Positions 29,101 through 36,095 of a stretch of 64,000 nucleotides of DNA are shown here, in pieces. The stretch is from assembly GCA_937873155.1 (NCBI GenBank), contig CALMVZ010000011.1, forward strand, positions 186,001 to 250,000. The letters are read 5' to 3'. Origin of the DNA: an uncultured Bacteroidota bacterium. Lineage in GTDB: Bacteria > Bacteroidota > Bacteroidia > B-17B0 > Aurantibacillaceae. Positions within the stretch are counted from its first letter, which is position 1; every line of letters begins with the position of its first letter. The notes below the pieces were generated by a model. It made no database searches, was not told the origin of the DNA, and saw only the letters and a list, made by a program, of their open reading frames with translations. The position numbers and the translations under genes are program-made.

Positions 29101-29339
29101 CCAATGTATTCAGCGGTTATAAATGGCAGGATGGCTTAGGTTATTATGAAAGTACCAGAGATGCTGCTACAAATTTCTTTTTCTCTTATTTAAATAAAGG
29201 GACTTATGTATTCGAATATCCGGTTGTAGTTAATCACTATGGTGATTTCAGTAACGGAATAACCACAATTCAGTGTATGTATGCCCCTGAATTCACCAGT
29301 CATAGTGAAGGAATAAGGGTTAAGGTGGTGAAAAACTAA
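23118..29339 (+). CDS. Alpha-2-macroglobulin family protein with thioester motif
   Basis: A 2073-residue exported protein. Its N-terminus has a hydrophobic segment (about 8-26) but no lipobox. After a helical N-terminal region come MG-type beta domains, including SFIFTDRAIYRPGQTVYFKS, the usual MG2/MG3 landmark, and EDYKRPKFEANF. The A2M segment starts near KVKARSNFNETAFFFPHLETN, and the thioester motif C1526-A-E-Q1529 is intact, followed by the alpha-alpha barrel thioester domain. Residues about 1205-1290 are a Lys/Glu/Met-rich linker that could be the bait region. The protein probably traps attacking proteases in the periplasm. No pbpC partner is adjacent. Confidence 0.93.
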   Translation: MTFKKIYTALLMCIASAIISMGFFSNFFTKQADFIINKGDSYDKLWKRVDSCNNKGLTESALKVVEVIYAKAKADNNAAQFVKAVLHRMKFEAYKEEFSLEKSIIKLRDEAEAAKYPVKPVLHSILADAYWQYFQNNRWKFYNRSTTVNFKNDDITTWDLKTITDATIKNYKTSLEKPDTLKRTKVDIYDDVIEKGTTECRKWRPTLYDFLAHRALTFFMGQEPDISRPANRFTVNEDIYLKAYPEFLNADIKNPSDSLETKYYALKLMRDVIRFHQNDNNPDALIDVELLRLDYVHNHSQNVKKDTLYFNSLKGLESKFSSSQRVTEIDHRMANWYLQKANQYNPLVSDSYKWYKKTAKEICQAAIKKFPESYGAKECQNTIYSIEAKTMNLVVEEVNEPNKPFRAMVATANINKMYFKIVKTSHLELRKFYRNLYSEKLYHKFNTLPIVKTFEQEIPNDGDYQSHNLEIKMPELAAGYYVILSSLNPDFKYESNLTSYAPVIASDITTIERRKDDGSYDFYAVHRQTGEPLKNITAQVWHEKYSYVTREYEVKKGESYKTDDKGYFNVGYHKEEDRSFFVEMINGNDSYFNNNSYYTYKPYNNEYTQVRSFIFTDRAIYRPGQTVYFKSIVLEGKNNDNYKIKTNYPVTVTFYDVNYQKVSSLDLTTNEFGTVSGSFVAPQGVLNGQMRITDGHGQTYFSVEDYKRPKFEANFNPVKGSYKINDEITVTGVAKAYAGNVIDGAKVNYRVIRQINYPYWYWWYRSYYNSGNETEITNGETITNDTGAYIIKFIALPDESVSKTSQATYQYRVIADVVDINGETHSSETYATVGYQAIKLTVDGEDIIDQNAFKPFNITTYNLNGVAEATKGKFVIYKLQQPEKVFRNRIWAQPDRHTLTKQEYYTTFPNDLYADELNKYKWEREKLIVEKEFDTGSKTEYDLASELKNQKPGVYIIEALCKDKFGEDVKAFAYFTLFNQDNTNIPEQTPDWFYFPKTKAEPGEKISYILHSAYPNVNYMFELEHQGKALVTKTVTTAMQPNEIIVEESYRGNFAFHTTFIKNNRFYHHSNVVTVPYTNKELDIEFQTFRNKLLPGQQEEWKLIIKDKKGDKAAAELMAGMYDASLDAFAANNWYFNVYNTYYARLNWASGVGHQNNSTEFNNLGSNYVSVPGRYYDYLNYFGLYFYSNYYYRGGREYDSYDGAYPATEASGNVAMDEVSTTKSAPSPKQSMNRMKKADEKNMEMKEEAETVTGYAESNGPGKAMGGADKDGKKGKEDELKNVKARSNFNETAFFFPHLETNEKGETVIKFTVPESLTKWKVMGLAHTKDLKIGQFTKEVVTQKELMVAPNVPRFFREGDKMTFISKISNLSEADMKGFAELKLYDALTEQEISHKMIEAVHGEFPTIGYRDFAVKKGLSTTMEWNIAIPEGYSAIKYKIVAKAGNFSDGEEMAVPVLTNRMLVTESMPLPIRSNQTKEFDFVKFGNQNNNSTTLKNHSYTLEFTANPAWYAIQALPYLMEYPYECAEQTFSRYYANTLSSYVVNSKPKIKSIFEAWKTSSPDAFLSNLEKNQELKAVILEETPWVLQSKSESENKKRVGLLFDLNKMANEQARAFKKLQKAQTSNGGFWWFEGGPDDWYITQHIACGFGHMDKLGAIKTRENSEIWNMVSNAVQYCDNRMREEYELVKKYNPKYKTENHLSYMAIQYLYMRSFFKDINISNRNKEHFEYYKKQEQSYWLQNGRFMQGMIALSLHRYADLNTPKDILKSLKENSLNSEEMGMYWKENYGYYWYEAPIEMQALMIEAFDEVNNDLKAVDDLKTWLIKSKQTQHWGTTRSTTEAVYALLLKGTDWLATEPNVEITVGDIVLDPKNDKSINAEPGTGYFKKTWSGSDIKTSMNKIKVAKKDQGVSYGAVYWQYFEQLDKITPHETPLKIKKQLFLQKNTVGGPVIEPITATTKLKLGDKIKVRIELRVDRDMNYVHMKDMRAAGFEPTNVFSGYKWQDGLGYYESTRDAATNFFFSYLNKGTYVFEYPVVVNHYGDFSNGITTIQCMYAPEFTSHSEGIRVKVVKN

Positions 29340-29346
29340 TTATTAA

Positions 29347-29376
29347 ACGGCCGGTGTTGGTTCGTCGGCTGTTTTT
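29347..29376 (+). terminator. Rho-independent terminator after the macroglobulin gene
   Basis: Stem ACGGCCG (29347-29353) / CGGCTGT (29366-29372) with one G-T pair, followed by a run of five T. Confidence 0.8.
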
Positions 29377-29422
29377 ATTCTATAAATACAGGTGTTTATG
29401 TATATTTGTTATCCGTTAACAA

Positions 29423-31459
29423 ATGATACGCTCCATCTACCCAAAATTAATTTTCAGTCTGGCCTGTGCCGCACTTCTTTGTGCGTGTTCAGGCGGTGGA
29501 TTTGAGGTTGAGGACTTTGACCCGCTTTCTAATTATTCGGAAAAACAAAACGATACGCTTTACAGGATCAATGCTGATTTGACCGATGCTGTGTTGAACG
29601 GAATAGAAATTCCAACAAAACGGCAAACATATAATGGCTATTTTGTATTTACTTTTAAAGTAAAGAATACTTCCTCCGATATTAAAAAATACTATTATAA
29701 GATCTACTACCAAAATCAATCTTACAAGTTTTGCGATACAGTTCCTTTAGCTTATGAGAATTTTTATGGCAGCTGGGATGAAGGAGTGTACACTTTTAAA
29801 GCTACAAAGATCTTAAATCCCGGCGATGAAATTACTGTAAAAGATAGTTTTAAGATTGCCGGCAACCCCAGAAACGAACAATTATATTTCGGGCCGGATC
29901 CCGCCAAATACATTGCAATTGACGATTCCATAAGATCAAAAATGAATTTTGTCCGCTCCGTTCCGGGATGGATGAAAACTTGTACCGAAAAAGCAAAAGA
30001 ATTAGGCACTACTGTTGATGAACAGGTTTATGTAAATGCTTTATGGGGTATAAATTATGAAAAGCAACGGCTTAAAGAGGTAAACAATCGCTGGAAACGC
30101 AATCCACGAATGGGGACATATGAGTTCATGCTGGTAGTTACTTCTCCTGAAGATATCGGTAAGATCCCAATGGGAATCCGCGATATTCAGAAAAGCGATT
30201 CTGCCGGTAGATTTTTAAACCCATTTGGGTATTTCCTATTACAAGAAGGGAGAAATTTAAAGAACACATTTGTAATTTATTCTGATAAAAAATTAAAGGT
30301 ACGGTCCCAGTTAGATCTTGGGTCCGGAATTTACGTAGATAAATTAGGTATCAATAAATCACAATTCTCATTAGAAGCACTTAATAGCAATTGTAACAAC
30401 TCACCTTCCCTCTATAAAAAAGCACAATTCACTCAGTATTTTCACAATATTGATAAAGACTACACGGTTTATAATATCCCGGAGATCCGCGATGTAACAG
30501 GAGAAAATCTAACAAAGGCTGAGTACGATGAATTTCAGAAAAAATACGCTGACCCCAGATCACGGACAAAATTATTTGTAAGCACTTCCTACTTTCCGTG
30601 CAAAACTGTTATTTCAGATCCAAAGGCCAGGAAACTCACTATGATCGTTCCTGCCACTGAACCTGGTAATTATAAAAAAGAGCACGTTGGTCTTTCCTCA
30701 AGGATCGGATATACCTATGGAAAATTCAGGGCAAAAATCAAATTCCCAAAAATGTTAAGTAAAGATAATGTCTGGAACGGCATCACAAATGCGTTTTGGT
30801 TATTATTCCAGGAAGATTCCCCATGGAATTATCGCAGGAACTGCAACGGGAAAATCGGATATATTCCTAAAGCAGCGCCGAATAATGAAGAATCCGTAAA
30901 ACAAAGCAAAAAAAGCTTGTGTTATTCCGAGATCGATTTTGAGATCGTAAAAGAGTCCCGTTATTGGCCTAAGAGCTCTTATGCAAATACAAAAACACCT
31001 TTTAAATCGGAAAGTGGATTTGATGACAATATAATGGTCGCCTGTACAAATTGGGACATGGCCTGCAGCGAACCAAAGGATTTTTTGTTTGGCGCCAATG
31101 AATATTCCGTTGACAGTTCAAAATATTTGTTTCACCGCTGGAATTTTTTTCACCGTGCAATCTCTACCAAAATTCCGGTTAAGCACTCCGAAATTTTTGA
31201 CGCTCCGTATTATTATTTTGAAGTTGAATGGTTACCTGAAAAGATCGTTTGGAAGATCGGGCCCGAAAAAGACAAATTGCATGTTATTTGTACTATGAAT
31301 AAAGACCTTTCTGCCATACCAAACAACCAAATGATCTTAATGTTCACCCAGGAGTGGCATAATGAAGAATGGTGGCCGACAGCTCCGTTCAAACAAAATT
31401 TTATACCTTTCCCTAAAAAGGATATCATTGGTGAAATTTTAGAAATTGAAATTGAATAA
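29423..31459 (+). CDS. Lipoprotein with C-terminal GH16-like glycoside hydrolase domain
   Basis: A 678-residue protein with a lipobox (ALLCACSGG, Cys about residue 22). The N-terminal half (about 30-330) is beta-rich and unrecognised. From about residue 390 the features of family GH16 appear: SRIGYTYGKFRAKIKFP, NGITNAFWLLFQED and the catalytic motif E503-I-D505-F-E507 (GH16 consensus ExDxE), then HRWNFFHRAI and APYYYFEVEWLPEKIVWKIG. Both catalytic glutamates are present, so hydrolysis or transglycosylation of a beta-glucan or galactan is plausible. It lies 2 bases upstream of an AlgI-like acyltransferase and heads the polysaccharide-modification operon. Confidence 0.85.
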   Translation: MIRSIYPKLIFSLACAALLCACSGGGFEVEDFDPLSNYSEKQNDTLYRINADLTDAVLNGIEIPTKRQTYNGYFVFTFKVKNTSSDIKKYYYKIYYQNQSYKFCDTVPLAYENFYGSWDEGVYTFKATKILNPGDEITVKDSFKIAGNPRNEQLYFGPDPAKYIAIDDSIRSKMNFVRSVPGWMKTCTEKAKELGTTVDEQVYVNALWGINYEKQRLKEVNNRWKRNPRMGTYEFMLVVTSPEDIGKIPMGIRDIQKSDSAGRFLNPFGYFLLQEGRNLKNTFVIYSDKKLKVRSQLDLGSGIYVDKLGINKSQFSLEALNSNCNNSPSLYKKAQFTQYFHNIDKDYTVYNIPEIRDVTGENLTKAEYDEFQKKYADPRSRTKLFVSTSYFPCKTVISDPKARKLTMIVPATEPGNYKKEHVGLSSRIGYTYGKFRAKIKFPKMLSKDNVWNGITNAFWLLFQEDSPWNYRRNCNGKIGYIPKAAPNNEESVKQSKKSLCYSEIDFEIVKESRYWPKSSYANTKTPFKSESGFDDNIMVACTNWDMACSEPKDFLFGANEYSVDSSKYLFHRWNFFHRAISTKIPVKHSEIFDAPYYYFEVEWLPEKIVWKIGPEKDKLHVICTMNKDLSAIPNNQMILMFTQEWHNEEWWPTAPFKQNFIPFPKKDIIGEILEIEIE

Positions 31460-31461
31460 CT

Positions 31462-32889
31462 ATGGTTTTTAGCAGCGTTGTTTTTTTAGTTTATTTTCTT
31501 CCGCTCTTTTTGCTGTTGTATTTTATTACTCCGGCAAAATTTAAAAATCTTGTTCTGCTTGGTTCCAGCATTTTCTTTTATGCATGGGGCGCTCCAAAAT
31601 TTATTTTTGTGATCCTTGGCACAACCACACTTGACTTCTACCTGGTAAAACTGATGTATTACGCGGAAGATACCAAAAAAAGAAAAACATTTTTAATTCT
31701 TTCGCTGTGTTTAAACGTGGGCCTTTTATTCTATTTCAAATATTGCAATTTCTTCATTGATAATATTAATTCAGTACTTGGCGCTTTTGGTTCGGCCGGG
31801 ATCAACTGGACACAGATCATTTTACCAATAGGCATTTCTTTTTATACGTTCGAAAGTATTACTTACGTTGTAGATTGCTACAGGCGTATTCATAAACCGT
31901 TGGATAATTTCTGGCAATATCAATTATATATTATATTATTCCCAAAATTAATTGCGGGGCCTATCATCCGTTATCATGAGATCCATGATCAGATCGCAGA
32001 CAGAAGTGCTAATGATACTATCGACAATAAATTGACGGGGTTCTATAGGTTTTGCCTGGGACTGGGAAAAAAAGTATTGATCGCGAATGTTCTTGCATTA
32101 AAAGCAGACGAAATATTTGCAATGCCTTCTGAAACCCTTTCTTCCTCTCTGGCATGGATCGGGATGTTAGCTTATACATTCCAGATCTATTTCGATTTCT
32201 CAGGTTATTCTGATATGGCAATTGGGATAGGAAAAATGATCGGGTTTAAATTCCCTGAAAATTTTGACAATCCCTATACTTCAAAAAGCATTACAGAATT
32301 TTGGAGACGCTGGCACATGACCTTAGGAAATTGGATGAAAAATTACTTATATATTCCATTAGGTGGCAATAAGGTCGATAACAAATTCAAATTGTATTTT
32401 AATCTTTGGCTTGTATTTATTGCTTCCGGCTTCTGGCATGGCGCGGCATGGACATTCATTATTTGGGGCGTTTACCACGGCATGTGGTTGGTGCTTGAAC
32501 GTGTTTTCTTAAATAAGTTCTATGCCAGGATCGGTGGTCTTGCCTCTACGGTCATCTGCTTTCTTTTAGTAGCAATCGGATGGATCTTCTTCAGAGCTGA
32601 AAAAACAAAAGACGCACTTGTATTTGTAAAAAAATTATTTGTTTTCGACTTTAAGCTTCCTGATCACTTCCTGGATAAAGAATTTATGTTCTATGGTATC
32701 CTTGCTATATTATTCTCATTTTGGACAAGTTTCAAAATTGGAAAAAAGATCCAGGACAAGGTCTATTCTTCTTATTACGGGATCAGCGGGAACTTTATTG
32801 CGGCGTTTTTTGCTTGTGTCCTGTTTACCGTTTCCCTGGCTTCTATTACATCATCAGGCTTTAACCCATTTATATATTTCAGATTTTAA
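31462..32889 (+). CDS. AlgI-type MBOAT polysaccharide O-acyltransferase
   Basis: A 475-residue, many-spanning inner-membrane protein. Family landmarks are the start MVFSSVVFLVYFLPLF, the segment LPIGISFYTFESITYVVDCYR, FPKLIAGPIIRY, ITEFWRRWHMTLGNWM, and the catalytic-histidine motif SGFWHGAAWTFIIWG (His326). MBOATs of this group pass an acyl group, usually acetyl, across the membrane for attachment to an exopolysaccharide. The downstream AlgJ/AlgX-like genes would be the periplasmic acceptor proteins. The stop and next start overlap as TAATG. Confidence 0.95.
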   Translation: MVFSSVVFLVYFLPLFLLLYFITPAKFKNLVLLGSSIFFYAWGAPKFIFVILGTTTLDFYLVKLMYYAEDTKKRKTFLILSLCLNVGLLFYFKYCNFFIDNINSVLGAFGSAGINWTQIILPIGISFYTFESITYVVDCYRRIHKPLDNFWQYQLYIILFPKLIAGPIIRYHEIHDQIADRSANDTIDNKLTGFYRFCLGLGKKVLIANVLALKADEIFAMPSETLSSSLAWIGMLAYTFQIYFDFSGYSDMAIGIGKMIGFKFPENFDNPYTSKSITEFWRRWHMTLGNWMKNYLYIPLGGNKVDNKFKLYFNLWLVFIASGFWHGAAWTFIIWGVYHGMWLVLERVFLNKFYARIGGLASTVICFLLVAIGWIFFRAEKTKDALVFVKKLFVFDFKLPDHFLDKEFMFYGILAILFSFWTSFKIGKKIQDKVYSSYYGISGNFIAAFFACVLFTVSLASITSSGFNPFIYFRF

Positions 32890-34355
32890 TGGGGGGTGTA
32901 AAAACATATAAGACCGGCTTGTTGTTAGGCATTTTGCTTTTTCTTTTTATTCCTCTAATGCAAAATATACTTCACTTCAAATTGATCAAGCCTTTAAAGG
33001 GTGCTTATGATATAATTGATGATGTTGAACTTTCGAAAGAAGGATGGTTAGAAGGTGATTATCAAATAAAAAAAGAAAAATTCCTCGATCAGAATTTCGG
33101 GTTAAGGAATGATTATGTCAGGTTGAATAATCAATTGGATTTTACCCTTTTCAAAAAAGCAAACGTAAAAAAACTTGTGGTTGGTAAAAGAGATTTTCTT
33201 TTTGAGGACGATTACATAAATGCTTACTATGGAAATAATTTTGTTGGTGAAAAACCATTAGATGAAAGGTTTAAAAAACTAAAGGCGGTTCAGGATGTGC
33301 TGTTCGCTCAAGGCATTTTACTGGAGGTAGTATTTGCCCCGGGGAAAGCTACTTTTTATCCGGAATTCATTCCAGACAGCTGGCAGTACGAAAAAAAACT
33401 AAGTAATTATGAATACGCTGTAAAAAAATGCAAGGATAATAAGATCGACTATATTGATTTCAATGACTGGTTCCTAAAACAAAAAAATATTTCCCCTTAT
33501 GATCTTTATCCGAAAACCGGAATACATTGGAGTAATTATGGTGCTATGCTCGCTATAGATTCTATAAAAACACATATTGAATTAAGATCACAGCTTATTT
33601 TACGGGATTTTACTATCGATAATATTTTTTTCTCAGACTCTTTACTTAGCCCTGATAATGATATTGGGGAGGCGATGAATTTACTGTCAGATGTTCCCGT
33701 TTTACCCATGCCTTATGCCAATTACCGTTGGGTCGAAAATAATTTGGCTATTAAACCTAAAGCATTGTTCATTGGGGATAGTTATTTCTGGAATATTTAT
33801 TACCAGGGGTTTACCAATAATTTCTTTACGGATTGTAAATTTTGGTATTATAATGAGACTGTATATCCTGAAGATGCGCCTGAAAGAGATGTAAAAAAAT
33901 TAAATCTTGCCGAAGAACTGACTAAGTTTAAAGTTATTGTTTTAATGGCAACAGAATGTAATATCCATGATATTGGCTGGGGTTTCATTGAAAAGGTTTA
34001 TGATCTTAACAAAGAAGATATGAACGGATCAATGCGGAAGCGTATTTATGTGGGTTTAATAATTGAGAATATTAAACAGAACAAAGAGTGGTTAGCAGAT
34101 ATTGAAAAGAAAGCTAAAGAAAAAAACATTAGTATTCCTGAAATGATAACACTGGATGCAATATATATATACAAAACTGAATATTGTACGCCTGAAGTTA
34201 CTGCACTCGTCGATCAAAACATCGAAAGAATACGAAATACCAAAGCATGGATGGATGATATTCTGAAAAAAGCTTTAGAAAAAAATGTAAGTATGGATGA
34301 AATGATCGAAATGGATGCTAAATACATTTACGATACTGAACAGAAAAATAAATAA
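32889..34355 (+). CDS. AlgJ/AlgX-like SGNH protein with tail repeats (first copy)
   Basis: A 488-residue protein with an N-terminal membrane anchor (about residues 10-30) and a periplasmic SGNH-like domain. The Ser motif is LFIGDSYFW and the His motif is GIHWSNYGAM. In AlgJ/AlgX the histidine is normally preceded by Asp two residues earlier (TDTHW); here that position is Gly. The C-terminal ~100 residues hold two copies of a ~40-residue unit of the form W(L/M)xDIxKKAxEKNxSxxEMIxxDAxYIY. It probably receives acyl groups from the MBOAT and passes them to a surface glycan. A paralogue follows. Confidence 0.85.
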   Translation: MGGVKTYKTGLLLGILLFLFIPLMQNILHFKLIKPLKGAYDIIDDVELSKEGWLEGDYQIKKEKFLDQNFGLRNDYVRLNNQLDFTLFKKANVKKLVVGKRDFLFEDDYINAYYGNNFVGEKPLDERFKKLKAVQDVLFAQGILLEVVFAPGKATFYPEFIPDSWQYEKKLSNYEYAVKKCKDNKIDYIDFNDWFLKQKNISPYDLYPKTGIHWSNYGAMLAIDSIKTHIELRSQLILRDFTIDNIFFSDSLLSPDNDIGEAMNLLSDVPVLPMPYANYRWVENNLAIKPKALFIGDSYFWNIYYQGFTNNFFTDCKFWYYNETVYPEDAPERDVKKLNLAEELTKFKVIVLMATECNIHDIGWGFIEKVYDLNKEDMNGSMRKRIYVGLIIENIKQNKEWLADIEKKAKEKNISIPEMITLDAIYIYKTEYCTPEVTALVDQNIERIRNTKAWMDDILKKALEKNVSMDEMIEMDAKYIYDTEQKNK

Positions 34356-34383
34356 TAGTTCTTCCTTTTGATCTCAGGTTAGA

Positions 34384-35991
34384 ATGCAGAAAGATAAAAT
34401 ATATAAAACAGCTTTACTTTCTGCCATCCTTGCCTTCCTGTTCTTTCCGGTTATACAACAACAGTTTAAGTTTGTAAATCTTAAACCTCTTAGCGGAGCG
34501 TACATTCCAAAGAACTACTGTTCTTTTTCGCCAGAGTCATGGTTAAATGAATCTTACCAGAACAATACAAATGATTATTTGAATGAGAATTTCGGGTTTC
34601 GGAATTTTTTGGTAACACTTAATGGCCAATTAAGATTTTCATTGTTCAATAAAGGACTTCTTAAAGTGGTGGTTGGAAAAGAGAACCATCTTTTCATTTC
34701 AGATTATATTGAAACCTACTACGGTAAAGATTTTTCAGAAGCTCATATTAATGACACCATCAGTAAACTCAAATTTCTTAATGATACACTTCGGTCACTT
34801 GGTAAAACCCTCCTGGTAGTTCTGGCACCAAACAAAGCGCGTGTTTATCCTGAATTCATTCCTGACTATCTTAAACAGGAAGTAACTGATAAAACTAACT
34901 ATAGTGCGCTTTTAAAAGGCTTTAAAAATTCAGGGATTCATTATTTAGATTTTAATCAGGACTTTATAAACAAGAAAAGATCTTCTCCCTATTTATTATT
35001 TTCACAGCTTGGTACTCATTGGAGTCGCCTGGAAGCTTTACGGTCTGTTGATTCCATAATGGGTTACCTATCGTGGTTAACCCAAACGAATTTACCCCGT
35101 ATTCGTATTAAAAAGGTCTTTTTAAAGGATTCTCTTGAATTTCCTGATGATGATATTGCAATTGGCATGAATATTTTATTTTGTCCGGCTCATGATAAAA
35201 TGGCATACCCGGAATTTGAATATGATACCGAAAACAAGGTCAAAAAAAATGTACTTGTGGTGGGCGATAGTTATTGGCAGGATATTTATTTCAGAGAAAT
35301 CCCCAAACATCTTTTCGCCACTAACGAATATTGGTATTTTAGTAAATCCAGTTTTGGGAATTTTTATTTTGGGACCAAAGAGATTAGCAACAGAGATGTT
35401 GTCCGGACAATTTTACAGAACGATCTTATAATAATAGTTTGTTCTGAAAGTAACTTTAGAAATTTAGGTTTTGGATTTGCAGGAGCCGCTTATAGCGCCA
35501 TGAAACGGCCCGTTTATCCAACAGTTAATGAAATTAAGAAATTAAAGCAAATAATAAGAGACAATAACAATTGGATAAAAGAAGTGGAGCTAAAAGCTCT
35601 TAAAAGAAACATAAGCGTTGATTCTATGCTTTCTGAAGATGCTGCCTGGGCTTTTTATCACTACGGACCCGTTCGATTAAAAAAGACAGTTTATGATATA
35701 AAAGAAGAGATGCGGAAAAATAATGTCTGGATGAATGAGATAAGATCAAAAGCAGAAAAAAGGAATATAAGCATTGATTCTATGATGACCCTTGATGCAA
35801 TTTGGGCACACGAAACGTTGCCACCGGAAGAAAAAGAAACACGAAAACTTTCAGTAAACGATATAAAACATAAAATAAAAAACACCATTGAGTGGATGAG
35901 TCAAATAAAAATCAAAGCGCGCGAAAAAAACATTTCTACCGATTCAATGGTAACACTTGATGCTATATGGTTTTATAATCACCAGGATTAG
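34384..35991 (+). CDS. AlgJ/AlgX-like SGNH protein with tail repeats (second copy)
   Basis: A 535-residue paralogue of the preceding protein, with the same layout: membrane anchor (about 8-26), the segment NYCSFSPESWLNESYQNN, SGNH motifs VVGDSYWQDIYF and LGTHWSRLEAL (again Gly rather than Asp before the histidine pair), and a longer repetitive tail with three units of W(I/M)xxxxxKAxxRNISxDSMxxxDAxW. Sequence identity between the two copies is moderate, so the duplication is old. The paired copies suggest two acceptor steps or a heteromeric complex with the MBOAT. It is the last gene of the operon. Confidence 0.85.
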   Translation: MQKDKIYKTALLSAILAFLFFPVIQQQFKFVNLKPLSGAYIPKNYCSFSPESWLNESYQNNTNDYLNENFGFRNFLVTLNGQLRFSLFNKGLLKVVVGKENHLFISDYIETYYGKDFSEAHINDTISKLKFLNDTLRSLGKTLLVVLAPNKARVYPEFIPDYLKQEVTDKTNYSALLKGFKNSGIHYLDFNQDFINKKRSSPYLLFSQLGTHWSRLEALRSVDSIMGYLSWLTQTNLPRIRIKKVFLKDSLEFPDDDIAIGMNILFCPAHDKMAYPEFEYDTENKVKKNVLVVGDSYWQDIYFREIPKHLFATNEYWYFSKSSFGNFYFGTKEISNRDVVRTILQNDLIIIVCSESNFRNLGFGFAGAAYSAMKRPVYPTVNEIKKLKQIIRDNNNWIKEVELKALKRNISVDSMLSEDAAWAFYHYGPVRLKKTVYDIKEEMRKNNVWMNEIRSKAEKRNISIDSMMTLDAIWAHETLPPEEKETRKLSVNDIKHKIKNTIEWMSQIKIKAREKNISTDSMVTLDAIWFYNHQD

Positions 35992-36082
35992 CCTATCATT
36001 CTCCCCCCCTTTTAACAAATCTTATCTTATAACTCATAATTTAGATGTAATTTTTACGTTAAAAACCTGAGATTTTTTGTAT

Positions 36083-36090
36083 TATCTTTG
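36083..36090 (+). promoter_or_regulatory. -7 box for dxs
   Basis: TATCTTTG matches the Bacteroidota consensus TAnnTTTG exactly. It ends 5 bases before the dxs ATG, so the transcript would be leaderless or nearly so if this start is right. Confidence 0.6.
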
Positions 36091-36095
36091 TACAG

